Made by a program: the position numbers and the translations under genes. Source: Gracilibacillus lacisalsi DSM 19029 (GTDB lineage: Bacteria > Bacillota > Bacilli > Bacillales > Amphibacillaceae). Taken from it: 64,000 nt of DNA. A model generated the notes under the pieces. It worked only from the letters and a program-made list of their open reading frames with translations. It was not told the origin of the DNA and ran no database searches. Location: contig NZ_KB898665.1 in the NCBI RefSeq assembly GCF_000377765.1, forward strand, positions 248,001 through 312,000. Reading direction: 5' to 3'. Position 1 is the first letter of the stretch; the number at the start of each line of letters is the position of its first letter. Below are positions 19,435-28,282 of this stretch, in pieces.

Positions 19435-19968
19435 CTAGCGCTGGGCCGGAAGAAAGCGATACTCCCAGTTTGTACGACATTCAAAAAACTTGTAATAGGC
19501 ATCTTTAGGATTAGTCGTGTCTTTTTCCAACCTTCCACATTGCTGTGGCGCATTATTGAAAACGTCCTGTGTATTGCTGTTTTCATCATAATAAGTGGTG
19601 TCTGGATTCACTTCGATCCATCTCTGATCGGCCTCTTCTGAGTATCTTGATTTTAAGTCATAAATGATAAAATTATCAGAACTGAAATATTTCACTACCC
19701 GTATTTCAGAAGTATTGTCATTGCCTTTCGTACCAGCTGTTTCCATAAATGTTTCCAGAACTTCTTTATTTTTTAACTGGTTGTTTTGAAAGATAACATC
19801 TGTTTCATTCGGGACAAACGTTTCGTCTTCTGTTTGATTTTGTTCACCGGAAGAACTTGGATTAATATCACTTTGAACTTCATTTTGATCAGATGTACCA
19901 CATGCCTGTAACAGGATAATCAGTACAATGAACAGACAAATGCATTTTTTCTTTGAAACAATCATCAT
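19435..19968 (-). CDS. Lipoprotein of unknown function, DUF4362-like
   Basis: 177 residues. A short basic N-terminus, a hydrophobic stretch and the lipobox LLQAC predict export and lipid attachment at Cys23. A Ser/Glu/Asn-rich linker follows, then a small globular domain with EIRVVKYFSSDNFIIYDLK and a C-terminal C...FFEC pair that could form a disulphide. The layout resembles DUF4362 lipoproteins of Bacillus, though I am not certain. GGGGTGA is very close to the first ATG, so the second ATG at 19965 may be used. Confidence 0.7.
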   Translation of the reverse strand: MMIVSKKKCICLFIVLIILLQACGTSDQNEVQSDINPSSSGEQNQTEDETFVPNETDVIFQNNQLKNKEVLETFMETAGTKGNDNTSEIRVVKYFSSDNFIIYDLKSRYSEEADQRWIEVNPDTTYYDENSNTQDVFNNAPQQCGRLEKDTTNPKDAYYKFFECRTNWEYRFLPAQR

Positions 19969-20240
19969 TTCACCCCAATAATGTATGTGCTTTTTTATAA
20001 CTGAAACTATATCCTATCCTTCCTATTTACTTTATCATATCGGTAGTTGTTTTTATATAATATTTAACTTATTAGTAATTAACTTCCACTTATGTATTGA
20101 AGAAAACGAAAAGCTATCCTCTATCGAATACTATTCAGTTACTAGCTTGCCCATGGCTAGAAATATCAAGAGAGACTGATTTTAGAAAGTTAAAAAAACT
20201 GTAGCAGAATTGCTTGCCGCAAACTTTAGACTTTCTTTTC
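19969..20240. other. Intergenic stretch without a recognisable gene
   Basis: AT-rich spacer between the lipoprotein start and the terminator of the partition genes. The only open frames are short and have no ribosome site or protein-like composition. Nothing else was recognised. Confidence 0.5.
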
Positions 20241-20281
20241 TTAACAAAAAAGCTCTTATAACAATCCGTGTTATAAGAGCT
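20241..20281 (-). terminator. Terminator of the parM-parR operon
   Basis: Perfect 12-bp stem AGCTCTTATAAC (20251-20262) with GTTATAAGAGCT (20270-20281), followed on the minus strand by TTTTTT. It lies 16 bases after the ParR stop. Confidence 0.88.
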
Positions 20282-20297
20282 AGACGATTTCGCCAAA

Positions 20298-20882
20298 TTA
20301 TTTATTCATTTTATTTAAGAAATCTCCAAGCAAATCATCAAGATCTGCTTCTTCTGACTCTTTTTCCTCTTCCTCCAATTCTCGATTCTCTTTTACAGCT
20401 TCTTCCCAGTCAAACGAATCTAAATCATCATCTAATGGATCATGTTCCTTTTCTGTCTCACTAACATCCTGTAATCCATCTTCATTGTTCGTTTCTTCCG
20501 GCAATTCCTCTTGTAAATATAGTGCTTCATCAATATCTGTAGAACTACTATTAAGTGAAGCCAATAAAGCAGTAGCTCTTACCGGATCATTTAAGAGCTG
20601 GTAAACAATACTGCCTAACAGTGCTTCTGAATGTTCATGCTTCAACCAATTTCGTTGTGCCTTGTTCAAACTGCCCGGAAGCGGAATCGTAATGGTTTCC
20701 CTTTCCTTGGAGCTTGTTTCATTAATCCCTTTTAACACCAATTCAGCCATTTTGCTTGAAAAATTCCGTCGTTCCGTTTCCTTCAGTTGTTGGATTTCCT
20801 TCAAAAGATAATCTGGTGTATCTGAAGGGATTCGAAATGAAATGGTCTGGCCTCTTTTAATTTGGTTTGTTGATTTTTTCAT
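20298..20882 (-). CDS. ParR-like DNA-binding adaptor of an actin-type partition system
   Basis: 194 residues. The N-terminal half is basic and helical: TISFRIPSDTPDYLLKEIQQL could form the strand and first helix of a ribbon-helix-helix fold. The C-terminal 60 residues are strongly acidic with Leu-Asp repeats (EADLDDLLGDFLNKM), the kind of tail that contacts ParM filaments in ParR proteins. It starts nine bases after the ParM stop, has an AAGGTGATGAC ribosome site, and ends at a strong terminator, so the two genes form a closed operon. No strong family signature can be seen by eye; the call rests on gene order and architecture. Confidence 0.65.
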   Translation of the reverse strand: MKKSTNQIKRGQTISFRIPSDTPDYLLKEIQQLKETERRNFSSKMAELVLKGINETSSKERETITIPLPGSLNKAQRNWLKHEHSEALLGSIVYQLLNDPVRATALLASLNSSSTDIDEALYLQEELPEETNNEDGLQDVSETEKEHDPLDDDLDSFDWEEAVKENRELEEEEKESEEADLDDLLGDFLNKMNK

Positions 20883-20891
20883 GTCATCACC

Positions 20892-22055
20892 TTAAGACTT
20901 TTTCGCTGGCTTTTTCTCTTCCTTTGGCTTCTCAGCTTTTTTTGTGAATTCAGAAATAAGCTTATAATACGCATTTGCCATCATCCAAATACTTTCCTTT
21001 TCATCCTCAAAAAATTCAATGTTATAGCCATCTAAATTATTGTTAAGTGTTTTGAGATACTCCTTCAAAACGTTGGAACCACCGCCAACGAAGTAACAGA
21101 TTTCGGTTTGAGAATTTTTTTGCCAGACGTTTCTTAATAAGCGATATTGCTTTTTTGCTAATTCCAATAAAATTCGGTCGGTAATATCGTGTACACTTGT
21201 CCGGCTTCCTTTGACCATAATATGGTTGCGATCGTTATTTCGAGTAATTATTTCAACGACATCGCGACGACTGTCCAGTTCAACTCCATGGTTACTGAAA
21301 ATTTCCTCGCGAATATTTTCAAGCGATTCGGACACTCCTAGATTAAAGCCTTGTGCTTTATCATCGTCAACCGTTCGATTCTTGATTACTGCTATATCAG
21401 TAGACAAACCGCCGATATCTTGAATAAGAATTCGTTTATCGATTAAATCCTTATTAATGATTTTTAAATCATGATCCATTACCAGATTGATATAAGCAGC
21501 AAAACCTTCTGGATACACCTTAACCTCATCAAATTTAATATTTACTTTAATCCCTTGATATTTCGGTGTCACTAAAAATTCTACCTGGTGAACTGATCCA
21601 AGCAGTTTCGAACGATACCCTGCATCTTTTCCTTCCTTCACTTCTCGAAGTGGTAATCCTGTTCCTAATATATAATTCGCATCAATCACTTGATTAGAAC
21701 CTTGTTTATTTCCTTTCGCTGCATCTAACGCTATTGAGGCAAAAAGCATAATTAACGTCTGATCTTCCTGTGATTTACTGCTTCCTGGGTCAAGCTCTGT
21801 CGAATTACTTGATTTGGACGCTAAGTGCCCTACACGGTAAATCGCATTGTTTTCCTGGAGAGCAGGGGAGTGCACGCGAATATGTATGCCTTCCAAAGGA
21901 TCTTTTTGATCTAATTCTTCTATACCTATGACAGGACGGTCTTCTATATCTCTGGCAATAATATTCGGTATGTTGAATTCCTGATCCAACTCACCAAATA
22001 TCGCTTTCACTGAATCATTTCCTACATCAACTGCTGCAATTCTTGATTGGCTCAT
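20892..22055 (-). CDS. ParM/StbA-family actin-like ATPase
   Basis: 387 residues. Actin-fold nucleotide motifs are visible: phosphate-1 AAVDVGNDSVKAIFG (residues 7-21), phosphate-2 DIGGLSTD (213-220) and adenosine motif FVGGGSNVLKEYL (about 332-344). The C-terminus is a Lys/Glu/Pro-rich tail. Proteins of this class polymerise into filaments that push plasmid copies apart, with ParR linking filament ends to the parC centromere. Here parM comes first, parR follows at nine bases, and a repeat array lies directly upstream, the standard parMRC order. No replication gene is seen nearby, so the cassette is unusual for its surroundings. Confidence 0.82.
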   Translation of the reverse strand: MSQSRIAAVDVGNDSVKAIFGELDQEFNIPNIIARDIEDRPVIGIEELDQKDPLEGIHIRVHSPALQENNAIYRVGHLASKSSNSTELDPGSSKSQEDQTLIMLFASIALDAAKGNKQGSNQVIDANYILGTGLPLREVKEGKDAGYRSKLLGSVHQVEFLVTPKYQGIKVNIKFDEVKVYPEGFAAYINLVMDHDLKIINKDLIDKRILIQDIGGLSTDIAVIKNRTVDDDKAQGFNLGVSESLENIREEIFSNHGVELDSRRDVVEIITRNNDRNHIMVKGSRTSVHDITDRILLELAKKQYRLLRNVWQKNSQTEICYFVGGGSNVLKEYLKTLNNNLDGYNIEFFEDEKESIWMMANAYYKLISEFTKKAEKPKEEKKPAKKS

Positions 22056-22178
22056 TTCATAATCATCCTTTTATTAAAATCTATTCTTCTAAAAAGGATA
22101 TTGCAGATGATTGCTGTCATCAATGAGTTGGAGTAAAAAGATATATAACTGTAATTTCAATGAAATAAGTCGTAATGT

Positions 22179-22303
22179 GTATACAAAATTGTTTACGTTG
22201 TTTACATACAAGTACACACATTGTTACATCAACTTGTAAACAACTTCGTAAACAAGTAAACGTGTTTGTATACTTATTGTTTACAATTCGTACACTTGTA
22301 AAC
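22179..22303. repeat. parC-like centromere: phased array of GTNNAC-type hexamers
   Basis: GTATAC, GTTTAC, GTAAAC or GTACAC hexamers (GTNNAC; one copy is only GTTAC) begin at 22179, 22191, 22200, 22212, 22223, 22236, 22248, 22256, 22268, 22279, 22290 and 22298. The mean spacing is about 10.8 bp, one helical turn, so most sites face the same side of the DNA. The array ends about 125 bases upstream of the parM start, where parC sits in parMRC loci, and may overlap the operator for parM. Confidence 0.75.
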
Positions 22304-22351
22304 TGAAATGTTTATGTAAAGAAAAATGAAAAGACCGAACATGATGATAAA

Positions 22352-22390
22352 CGAAAAAGACCACATTTTTCATTAAAGTGATCTTTTTCG
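22352..22390 (-). terminator. Terminator of the small coiled-coil gene
   Basis: CGAAAAAGA (22352-22360) pairs with TCTTTTTCG (22382-22390), extended by an imperfect CAC/GTG stem. Runs of A and T flank both arms, so it can act on either strand; it lies 50 bases after the stop at 22441. Confidence 0.7.
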
Positions 22391-22440
22391 ATGCTATTTA
22401 ACATCTGTTTTCAAAAACGATAGAAATACCATTAGTAATG

Positions 22441-22734
22441 TTATGGTGATACATTATCTTCAAAAGTTTCAAGATTTGTAACTACTCTTTTTAATTCGTG
22501 TTGACATTCTTCCACGCGTAGTTGAGCATTAAATAGTGGCTCCGTCGAAGTACCACTTCCATTGATCGCTTTGCCACGTGCCTCTTGAATTTGTTCCTGT
22601 ACTTCTCGTAGCTGTTGTTGTAGTTCTTTAATTACTTCGATATCAGCTGAATTTCTCGCATCACGAGTAGCTTCCTCCAAGTCATAAGAAACCTTAGAAA
22701 GTTGCTCAATTTCATGTCCGTTTTGTATCGGCAT
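22441..22734 (-). CDS. Small coiled-coil protein (97 aa), unknown function
   Basis: The start at ATG 22734 is chosen because AGGGAGGA lies seven bases upstream; longer readings run through this site. The protein (MPIQNGHEIEQL...) is almost entirely helical and charged, with heptad-like spacing in EVIKELQQQLREVQEQIQEARGKA and a second helix ending in an acidic tail. It has no Cys apart from one in VEECQHEL, and no signal peptide. It lies 87 bases downstream of the giant sensor kinase on the same strand and could be cotranscribed. I do not recognise a family. Confidence 0.6.
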   Translation of the reverse strand: MPIQNGHEIEQLSKVSYDLEEATRDARNSADIEVIKELQQQLREVQEQIQEARGKAINGSGTSTEPLFNAQLRVEECQHELKRVVTNLETFEDNVSP

Positions 22735-22821
22735 GTTCCATTCCTCCCTATTCATAGTACTTCTTATACTTTTTGCAAAAAGCTTAGAATTACTCATAGT
22801 TGAAGGAATTAACGTACTGCT

Positions 22822-25800
22822 TTATGATCTTGTCTCCTCTTTCTCTAGTGATTGAAATACTTGATGTGAATAAACAGGTAAAGCAAAATAAAAAGTTGTC
22901 CCTTTCTGCTCCTTACTTTCCACCCATAGGCGACCATTATGGCAAAGAATAATTTCTTCGCTAATAGCAAGACCTAGTCCATTACCTTGCCCCCTACTCT
23001 TTGTATAATACCGGTCAAATACATAGGGAATATCTGATTGGGAAATACCGGTTCCTTCATCTTTCACAGCGAAAATTACTTCATTCGATTCAGAAATGGT
23101 TAACGTTATTTCAATCGTACCTATTTCGGTATGTTTAATAGCATTGGAAACTAAATTCGCCATCACTTGCTCCAGTCGCATCACATCAACTTCCACTAAC
23201 GGATACTCACCCATACAATCAGCCACGATTCGCTGGCTAAAATCAAGACCAGCCTGCTTGATTTCTAACTCGAACATATGACAGAAATGCTTATACAATT
23301 GGTCGACAGGAATCGCTTCCATCGAAAAGTTCATGTTTCCTGATTCTAGTTTGGATAAGTCGAATAAGTCTTTAATAAGCTTATCCAAACCGCCCATTCT
23401 ATTTTTTATGATGTGTAAGTATTCCTTTTGTTTTACAGGATCATCCACCAATCCATCTAATAAAGCACTGACATAGCCTTGAACTACCGCAACTGGTGAC
23501 TGAAGATCATGCGACACATTTGAGAGTAAGTGTTTCATTTTCTCTTTTGAATTGTTCAATTGCTGGTTAACCTCTGTTAATTGTTGATTGGTTTCATTTA
23601 ATAATGCCGTTCGTTTACGCACCTTTTCTTCTAAATCGGCATAAAGATAAGCATTAACAATCGATACTGCCGCTTGGGATGTAATAAATGTTAATAAACT
23701 TAATCGCTCATAGGTAAAAACATGTGTAGATTTATTGTTTTCCATATATAAAACAGCTACAAGTCTGTCTTGATTGACAATCGGGAGACACAAAAGCGAT
23801 TTTACTTGTGTCTCTTGAATATAATGATTTTCGATAAAAGGTCCTTGTTCTGCCGCATGGTCTAATACAACCGCTTCCCTACTATTCACTACAAAATGAA
23901 CGATAGCTGTAGATACACGAGAGTGATCCTCCAGTGGTTGGGGGTGATCATATATCTTTACGTCTCCATCCATATGCTTATAGGCTACCAATTCCAGCTT
24001 GTTTTCTTTAGGCAACAGAAAGGATGCATGCTCTGCTCCTGCGTAAGTTAAAACTATTTCCATTAATCGGCTAATTAATTGATTTAATACCACTTCGCTT
24101 GAAATGACGCGAGCCGCTTCAAAAACTGCTTTTGTATCTAAGCTTTCCTTCATGTGATAGTTAGTTGCGAAACTCGTGTTGATTTGTAGTAACAAATCTG
24201 GATAAGTTTGCTTGACTTGTTCCGCGACATGCACGGCTCCCCAATTAATATAACCGTTATAGGCCTCTGTCACAAAGGACTTGGCGGTTTTGGGGGATTG
24301 CTTTGCTAGATAAAAATTTGCCGCACAGTGATTGGCAATTGCAACATCTTGGAGGAATCCATTCTCTTCTGCATTTTCTATTGCTTGATGATAATTCACG
24401 ATCGCCTGGTTACCTTGACCAACCAGTTTTTGATATTCAGCGAGAATCAGTAAATACTTATGCAAATAATTAGCTGGAGATTGTTTTGCCCACTTTTGTA
24501 ATTTCTTCAAATTAGCCTTTAACTTACTTAAACCTCTTCTTCTCGTGATCTCTTTTTCTTCTATTAACTTTATAATCCATAGTGAATGGTACAAAAAGTA
24601 GTCTGGTGCAACGATTAAAACCATGGTATTATCCACGAGTGGTTCTAGCTCCTCAATCAATGAAATTGCTTTAGAACGGTGGTTAAATAAATAGGCCATT
24701 TGCAAGCGAGTCGTCTTATGAATAATTGCAGCTGATTTATCATCTGTGAAATCGGAAAACTCCCATGTTGGCTGTTTTTCCGGTGAGGAAAGTACATCAA
24801 TCCAATCCACTAACTCACTTAAATAATCATTGGAAATCGCATATTCATGTTTCTTTGCAAATGTTAACTGTCTTTCGATTCCTTCCTTAACCTGTTCTAA
24901 ATTATCTCCCTTTAGATACTGTGTCAGACCAATGAATGCACCAGTAGCACCCGCTAAATGTAAATTACCTGATTCGATACAAAGCTGCTGTGATTTCTCT
25001 AAATATTCTAAGCTATAGCGGATAGGCTTTACCCAATGGTTAACAAAAGAGCCAAATACAAAGTAAACTCGTGCTTGTAATGCACTATCTCCAGACTTTT
25101 CTACATGTCGAATCGCAAGTCTTCCAAATCGATAGCTTCCTTCGTAATCACTAAATCCAGCGCTTAATGTCAATGCATAATTGTTGTAAACAAGTGCAGC
25201 TAAATCCATATCACCATATTTCAAGATTAACCGGAGTGCCCTTAGCATCAAAATTGTGGCTAAATTTTGATCAAAATGATATGCCGGCGCATTGGAATTA
25301 ATGAGAGTTCGCATAATCAACTTTCGATCTTCATCTTTTACAGCTGGGAGCTTGAGTAAATCTTCTTCCCGTTTGTTTGCTAAAGCAAGCTTTGTTAACA
25401 AATATTCTTTTGCTACTAGCGCTTTATTCGGGTTATCCTTTATTTCAATACCATATAACCGCAAACCATCAAGCCCTGAATTTGTCGCTTGTTTCACCTC
25501 ATGTATATGGGTGTACAATGTTATTTTCAAATTGTAAATATACAATTTTTCTTGTGAGGTTTTTGTTTTTAGTAATGTTTCTTCAAAAACGTCTTCTGCT
25601 TCTTCAAAAAATTGGTTAAGATATAACGATTCACCGTATCCCACCATAACAGCATATGTCTCCTGATAATCACTTTCCCACTTATCCTGAGATAATAATT
25701 GAAAAGCATTCTGATAAAATGTTAATGCTGATTTAAATGCTGCTGCACGCTTTGCTTGTTCGCCAGCTATTCGATTCCATTTGATTAAATCGCTTTGTTG

Positions 25801-28032
25801 ACCTTTAGTTAGCCGAGATTGACAGAGATTCAAATGGTTCACAATCGAAAAAATGTGCTCCTCCATTTCATCCGTTGTCAAATGACTAATTAATTCTTCT
25901 GCAATCAATAAATGACTTTGCTCGCGCTCTTCTGTAGACATCGATGTATAAAATGCTTGTTGAATCTTATCGTGTAAAAACCGATAGTTTGGAGGGTTTT
26001 CATCTAATAGCTGTTCATTCTCATTAGGATAGACCCATTTATAACGGGAATCTAGCGGGAGGATAACCCCTTCTTCTAAACCATTCCATAATTGATTTGC
26101 GGTTGTTACATAACTTTCCCTAGCGATAGTTGCCAAGAATTTAAGATTAAACTGACTTCCTATACAAGCAGCCAATTGTAATAGCTTTTTCGTTTCCGCT
26201 CGTAACGTATTGATCTGCTTCATAATAAAATCAATCATGGAATCGGTCATCGGAATCTCTTTCAATGTGGTAAGGTTAATCTGCCAAGTCGCTGTACTTA
26301 AATCAAAATGAATCATTTTTTCTTGATTTAGCAATTGTAATAACTGAATGATAAAAAAAGGATTTCCTTTTGTAACACGATGAATTAACTCAACCAATGG
26401 TTCCGCATCTATTGCTTCAAGTGAAAGGATTTCCTCTATCCATTGTTCGATATGGACCTTTGCTAAGGGATGAACAGGAATTGTAGATACATGTACTTCT
26501 GTTTGATTGATTTGATTGATAAACACTTCAAAAGGATGCCCAACTGACACTTCATTATCACGATAAGCACCAATAATCAGTAAATTTCTTCTGTCTGGAT
26601 TTGTTAGAAGATGCTTCATTAAATCAATCGTCGCACTATCTGCCCATTGTAAATCATCAATAAACAATACAAGTGGATGTTTATCAGTAGCAAACACCTC
26701 AACAAACTTTCTGACCGCTAACATAAAACGGTTATGGACGCCTTGCGGTGGTAGTTCAGATCCTTCTTCCTGCTTCCCTATCAACCATTCAATTTCCGGG
26801 ATAAAATTCGCGATTACCCAAGCATTATTAGCCAATGAATGATCCAGTTTAGCTCTCCACCTTTGAATACTTTCCGCATCCTCCGATAAGATTTGCCTTA
26901 TTAACGACCGAAAAGCTTCAATAATCGGTGCATAAGGAATATGCTTCTGATATTGAACAAACTTACCCGAAATAAAATATCCTTGTTTGTTTAATAATGG
27001 TCGATGAAGTTTATGAACCAAGGCCGTCTTGCCTATTCCAGATGGACCTGGGAGTAATACTAGTGCAGGCTTTCCATGCTGAACATGCTCAAACTTGCTG
27101 ATCAACTCCTCCAGTTCACGATCTCTGCCATAAAGTTTATTTGGCTTCTCCAGCATCGGACTAGCATCATGCTCTCCTAATGAAAATAACCCTAAGTGAT
27201 TATTTGAATAAAAAGCATGAGAACATTTTTCTAAATCTTTTTTTAATCCGTAAGTACTTTGATACCTCTGTTCCGGCATTTTAGCAAGTAGCTTCATGAT
27301 GATCTGAGAGATGATTTCAGGTATTGTAGGATTTACTTCGTGAGGGTGGAGCGCCGCTTGCGCCAGATGTGCATGAATCACTTCTACCGGGTCCTTCGCT
27401 TGAAATGGAACACGACCGGTTGCTATTTGATAGAACAAAATACCTAACGAATATAAATCGGAACGGTAATCAATTGGTCGATTCATTCTACCTGTTTGCT
27501 CTGGAGATACATAACTAACTTTTTCGATCTGATATGGTGTTATGTCAGCTTGGGGCATTTCTTTAGTGAGCATAGTCGATTGGTGAAAGCCTGTTAATTT
27601 TAATTGATCGCTATCTGGGTCGTATAAAATATGATCTGGTTGAATCGATTTATGAATAATATTGTTTTGATGAACAGATCCAAGAATAGTCGTTAATTTA
27701 ATCGCGATCTTTAGAAATGTGCTGATATCAAATATTTGATTATTTCTTAACCATTCTGTTAAAGGTTGTCCTTCAAAATACTCCATCACCACATAAGGTT
27801 GTTCCTTACTTTTCTCTAAGGCTACTGGTTTAAGAACTCCATAAAGCTCTGAATCAGATAGCGTATAATACTCATGAATTAATTCAGCTTTTGATTGGGG
27901 ATCTACTTTATTAGGGATAATCTTGATCAAAACTTGTTCCTCATTGAGACTTGAAACTGCTTTATATAAAAACCATGACTTTGAAGCAATAACCGTATCC
28001 TGCAGTTGATAACTCGATAATTTCTTCATCAT
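22822..28032 (-). CDS. Giant hybrid sensor: degenerate Ser/Thr kinase domain, AAA/STAND ATPase, TPR-like region, GAF, histidine kinase
   Basis: 1736 residues. Residues 7-265 have a Hanks kinase fold (VLIKI Lys37, PYVVMEYFEGQPL, SYVSPEQTGRMNRPIDYRSDLYSLGILFYQI). The catalytic loop reads HKS (127-129) where HxD is expected and the DFG motif is TGF (147-149), so it is probably a pseudokinase. Residues 300-560 are an AAA_16/STAND ATPase with P-loop GPSGIGKT (329-336) and Walker B LVLFIDD. A long helical TPR-like region follows to about 1260, then a GAF domain (about 1290-1440), HisKA with His1508 in SHDLQSP, and HATPase with DEGTGIS and GQGNGLGLAI. No membrane segments. It pairs with the response regulator at 28279. 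The architecture resembles trifunctional kinases known from cyanobacteria and some Bacillota; the signal is unknown. Confidence 0.85.
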   Translation of the reverse strand: MMKKLSSYQLQDTVIASKSWFLYKAVSSLNEEQVLIKIIPNKVDPQSKAELIHEYYTLSDSELYGVLKPVALEKSKEQPYVVMEYFEGQPLTEWLRNNQIFDISTFLKIAIKLTTILGSVHQNNIIHKSIQPDHILYDPDSDQLKLTGFHQSTMLTKEMPQADITPYQIEKVSYVSPEQTGRMNRPIDYRSDLYSLGILFYQIATGRVPFQAKDPVEVIHAHLAQAALHPHEVNPTIPEIISQIIMKLLAKMPEQRYQSTYGLKKDLEKCSHAFYSNNHLGLFSLGEHDASPMLEKPNKLYGRDRELEELISKFEHVQHGKPALVLLPGPSGIGKTALVHKLHRPLLNKQGYFISGKFVQYQKHIPYAPIIEAFRSLIRQILSEDAESIQRWRAKLDHSLANNAWVIANFIPEIEWLIGKQEEGSELPPQGVHNRFMLAVRKFVEVFATDKHPLVLFIDDLQWADSATIDLMKHLLTNPDRRNLLIIGAYRDNEVSVGHPFEVFINQINQTEVHVSTIPVHPLAKVHIEQWIEEILSLEAIDAEPLVELIHRVTKGNPFFIIQLLQLLNQEKMIHFDLSTATWQINLTTLKEIPMTDSMIDFIMKQINTLRAETKKLLQLAACIGSQFNLKFLATIARESYVTTANQLWNGLEEGVILPLDSRYKWVYPNENEQLLDENPPNYRFLHDKIQQAFYTSMSTEEREQSHLLIAEELISHLTTDEMEEHIFSIVNHLNLCQSRLTKGQQSDLIKWNRIAGEQAKRAAAFKSALTFYQNAFQLLSQDKWESDYQETYAVMVGYGESLYLNQFFEEAEDVFEETLLKTKTSQEKLYIYNLKITLYTHIHEVKQATNSGLDGLRLYGIEIKDNPNKALVAKEYLLTKLALANKREEDLLKLPAVKDEDRKLIMRTLINSNAPAYHFDQNLATILMLRALRLILKYGDMDLAALVYNNYALTLSAGFSDYEGSYRFGRLAIRHVEKSGDSALQARVYFVFGSFVNHWVKPIRYSLEYLEKSQQLCIESGNLHLAGATGAFIGLTQYLKGDNLEQVKEGIERQLTFAKKHEYAISNDYLSELVDWIDVLSSPEKQPTWEFSDFTDDKSAAIIHKTTRLQMAYLFNHRSKAISLIEELEPLVDNTMVLIVAPDYFLYHSLWIIKLIEEKEITRRRGLSKLKANLKKLQKWAKQSPANYLHKYLLILAEYQKLVGQGNQAIVNYHQAIENAEENGFLQDVAIANHCAANFYLAKQSPKTAKSFVTEAYNGYINWGAVHVAEQVKQTYPDLLLQINTSFATNYHMKESLDTKAVFEAARVISSEVVLNQLISRLMEIVLTYAGAEHASFLLPKENKLELVAYKHMDGDVKIYDHPQPLEDHSRVSTAIVHFVVNSREAVVLDHAAEQGPFIENHYIQETQVKSLLCLPIVNQDRLVAVLYMENNKSTHVFTYERLSLLTFITSQAAVSIVNAYLYADLEEKVRKRTALLNETNQQLTEVNQQLNNSKEKMKHLLSNVSHDLQSPVAVVQGYVSALLDGLVDDPVKQKEYLHIIKNRMGGLDKLIKDLFDLSKLESGNMNFSMEAIPVDQLYKHFCHMFELEIKQAGLDFSQRIVADCMGEYPLVEVDVMRLEQVMANLVSNAIKHTEIGTIEITLTISESNEVIFAVKDEGTGISQSDIPYVFDRYYTKSRGQGNGLGLAISEEIILCHNGRLWVESKEQKGTTFYFALPVYSHQVFQSLEKEETRS

Positions 28033-28101
28033 CTATCATCCTATTTTCAAAATTTTAAGTTAATTTTAACCAGACTTTAGCTCTTTTTTAAACTCGATCC
28101 T

Positions 28102-28107
28102 TATAAT
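28102..28107 (+). promoter_or_regulatory. TATAAT -10 box for the SinI-like gene
   Basis: A consensus TATAAT lies 31 bases upstream of the TTG start of the SinI-like gene. The -35 region is weak, so the promoter may need an activator or another signal. Confidence 0.4.
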
Positions 28108-28138
28108 TTGGATGACGAGTAAGAAAGGGGGAATACAT

Positions 28139-28282
28139 TTGCAAAATACAAAGACAAAAAATCATCAGAATAAACAGGAGTTAGATAAGGAATGGTTGGT
28201 ATTACTTATTTTCGCCAAACAAAAGGGATATACTGTACAACAGGTCCAACAATTCTTAAAAGAAAAGAAGATGTCCGATTAA
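28139..28282 (+). CDS. SinI-like anti-repressor family small protein (47 aa)
   Basis: TTG start at 28139 with AAAGGGGGAA seven bases upstream; TAA at 28280-28282. The product reads MQNTKTKNHQNKQELDKEW then LVLLIFAKQKGYTVQQVQQF. The LDKEW...AK..G.....V..FL pattern matches the SinI dimerisation motif of Bacillus (LDQEWVELMVEAK...PEEIRKYL). SinI frees biofilm and motility genes by binding the repressor SinR through this helical hairpin. The gene lies between the giant kinase (divergent) and its response regulator (convergent, stops overlapping by two bases). No sinR-like gene is in the window, so the partner is elsewhere. Confidence 0.72.
   Translation: MQNTKTKNHQNKQELDKEWLVLLIFAKQKGYTVQQVQQFLKEKKMSD

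Noticed and set aside
22179-22303. CRISPR array reading of the partition repeats
   Set aside because: Units are 6-8 bases at 11-bp spacing with no spacers of CRISPR size and no cas genes.
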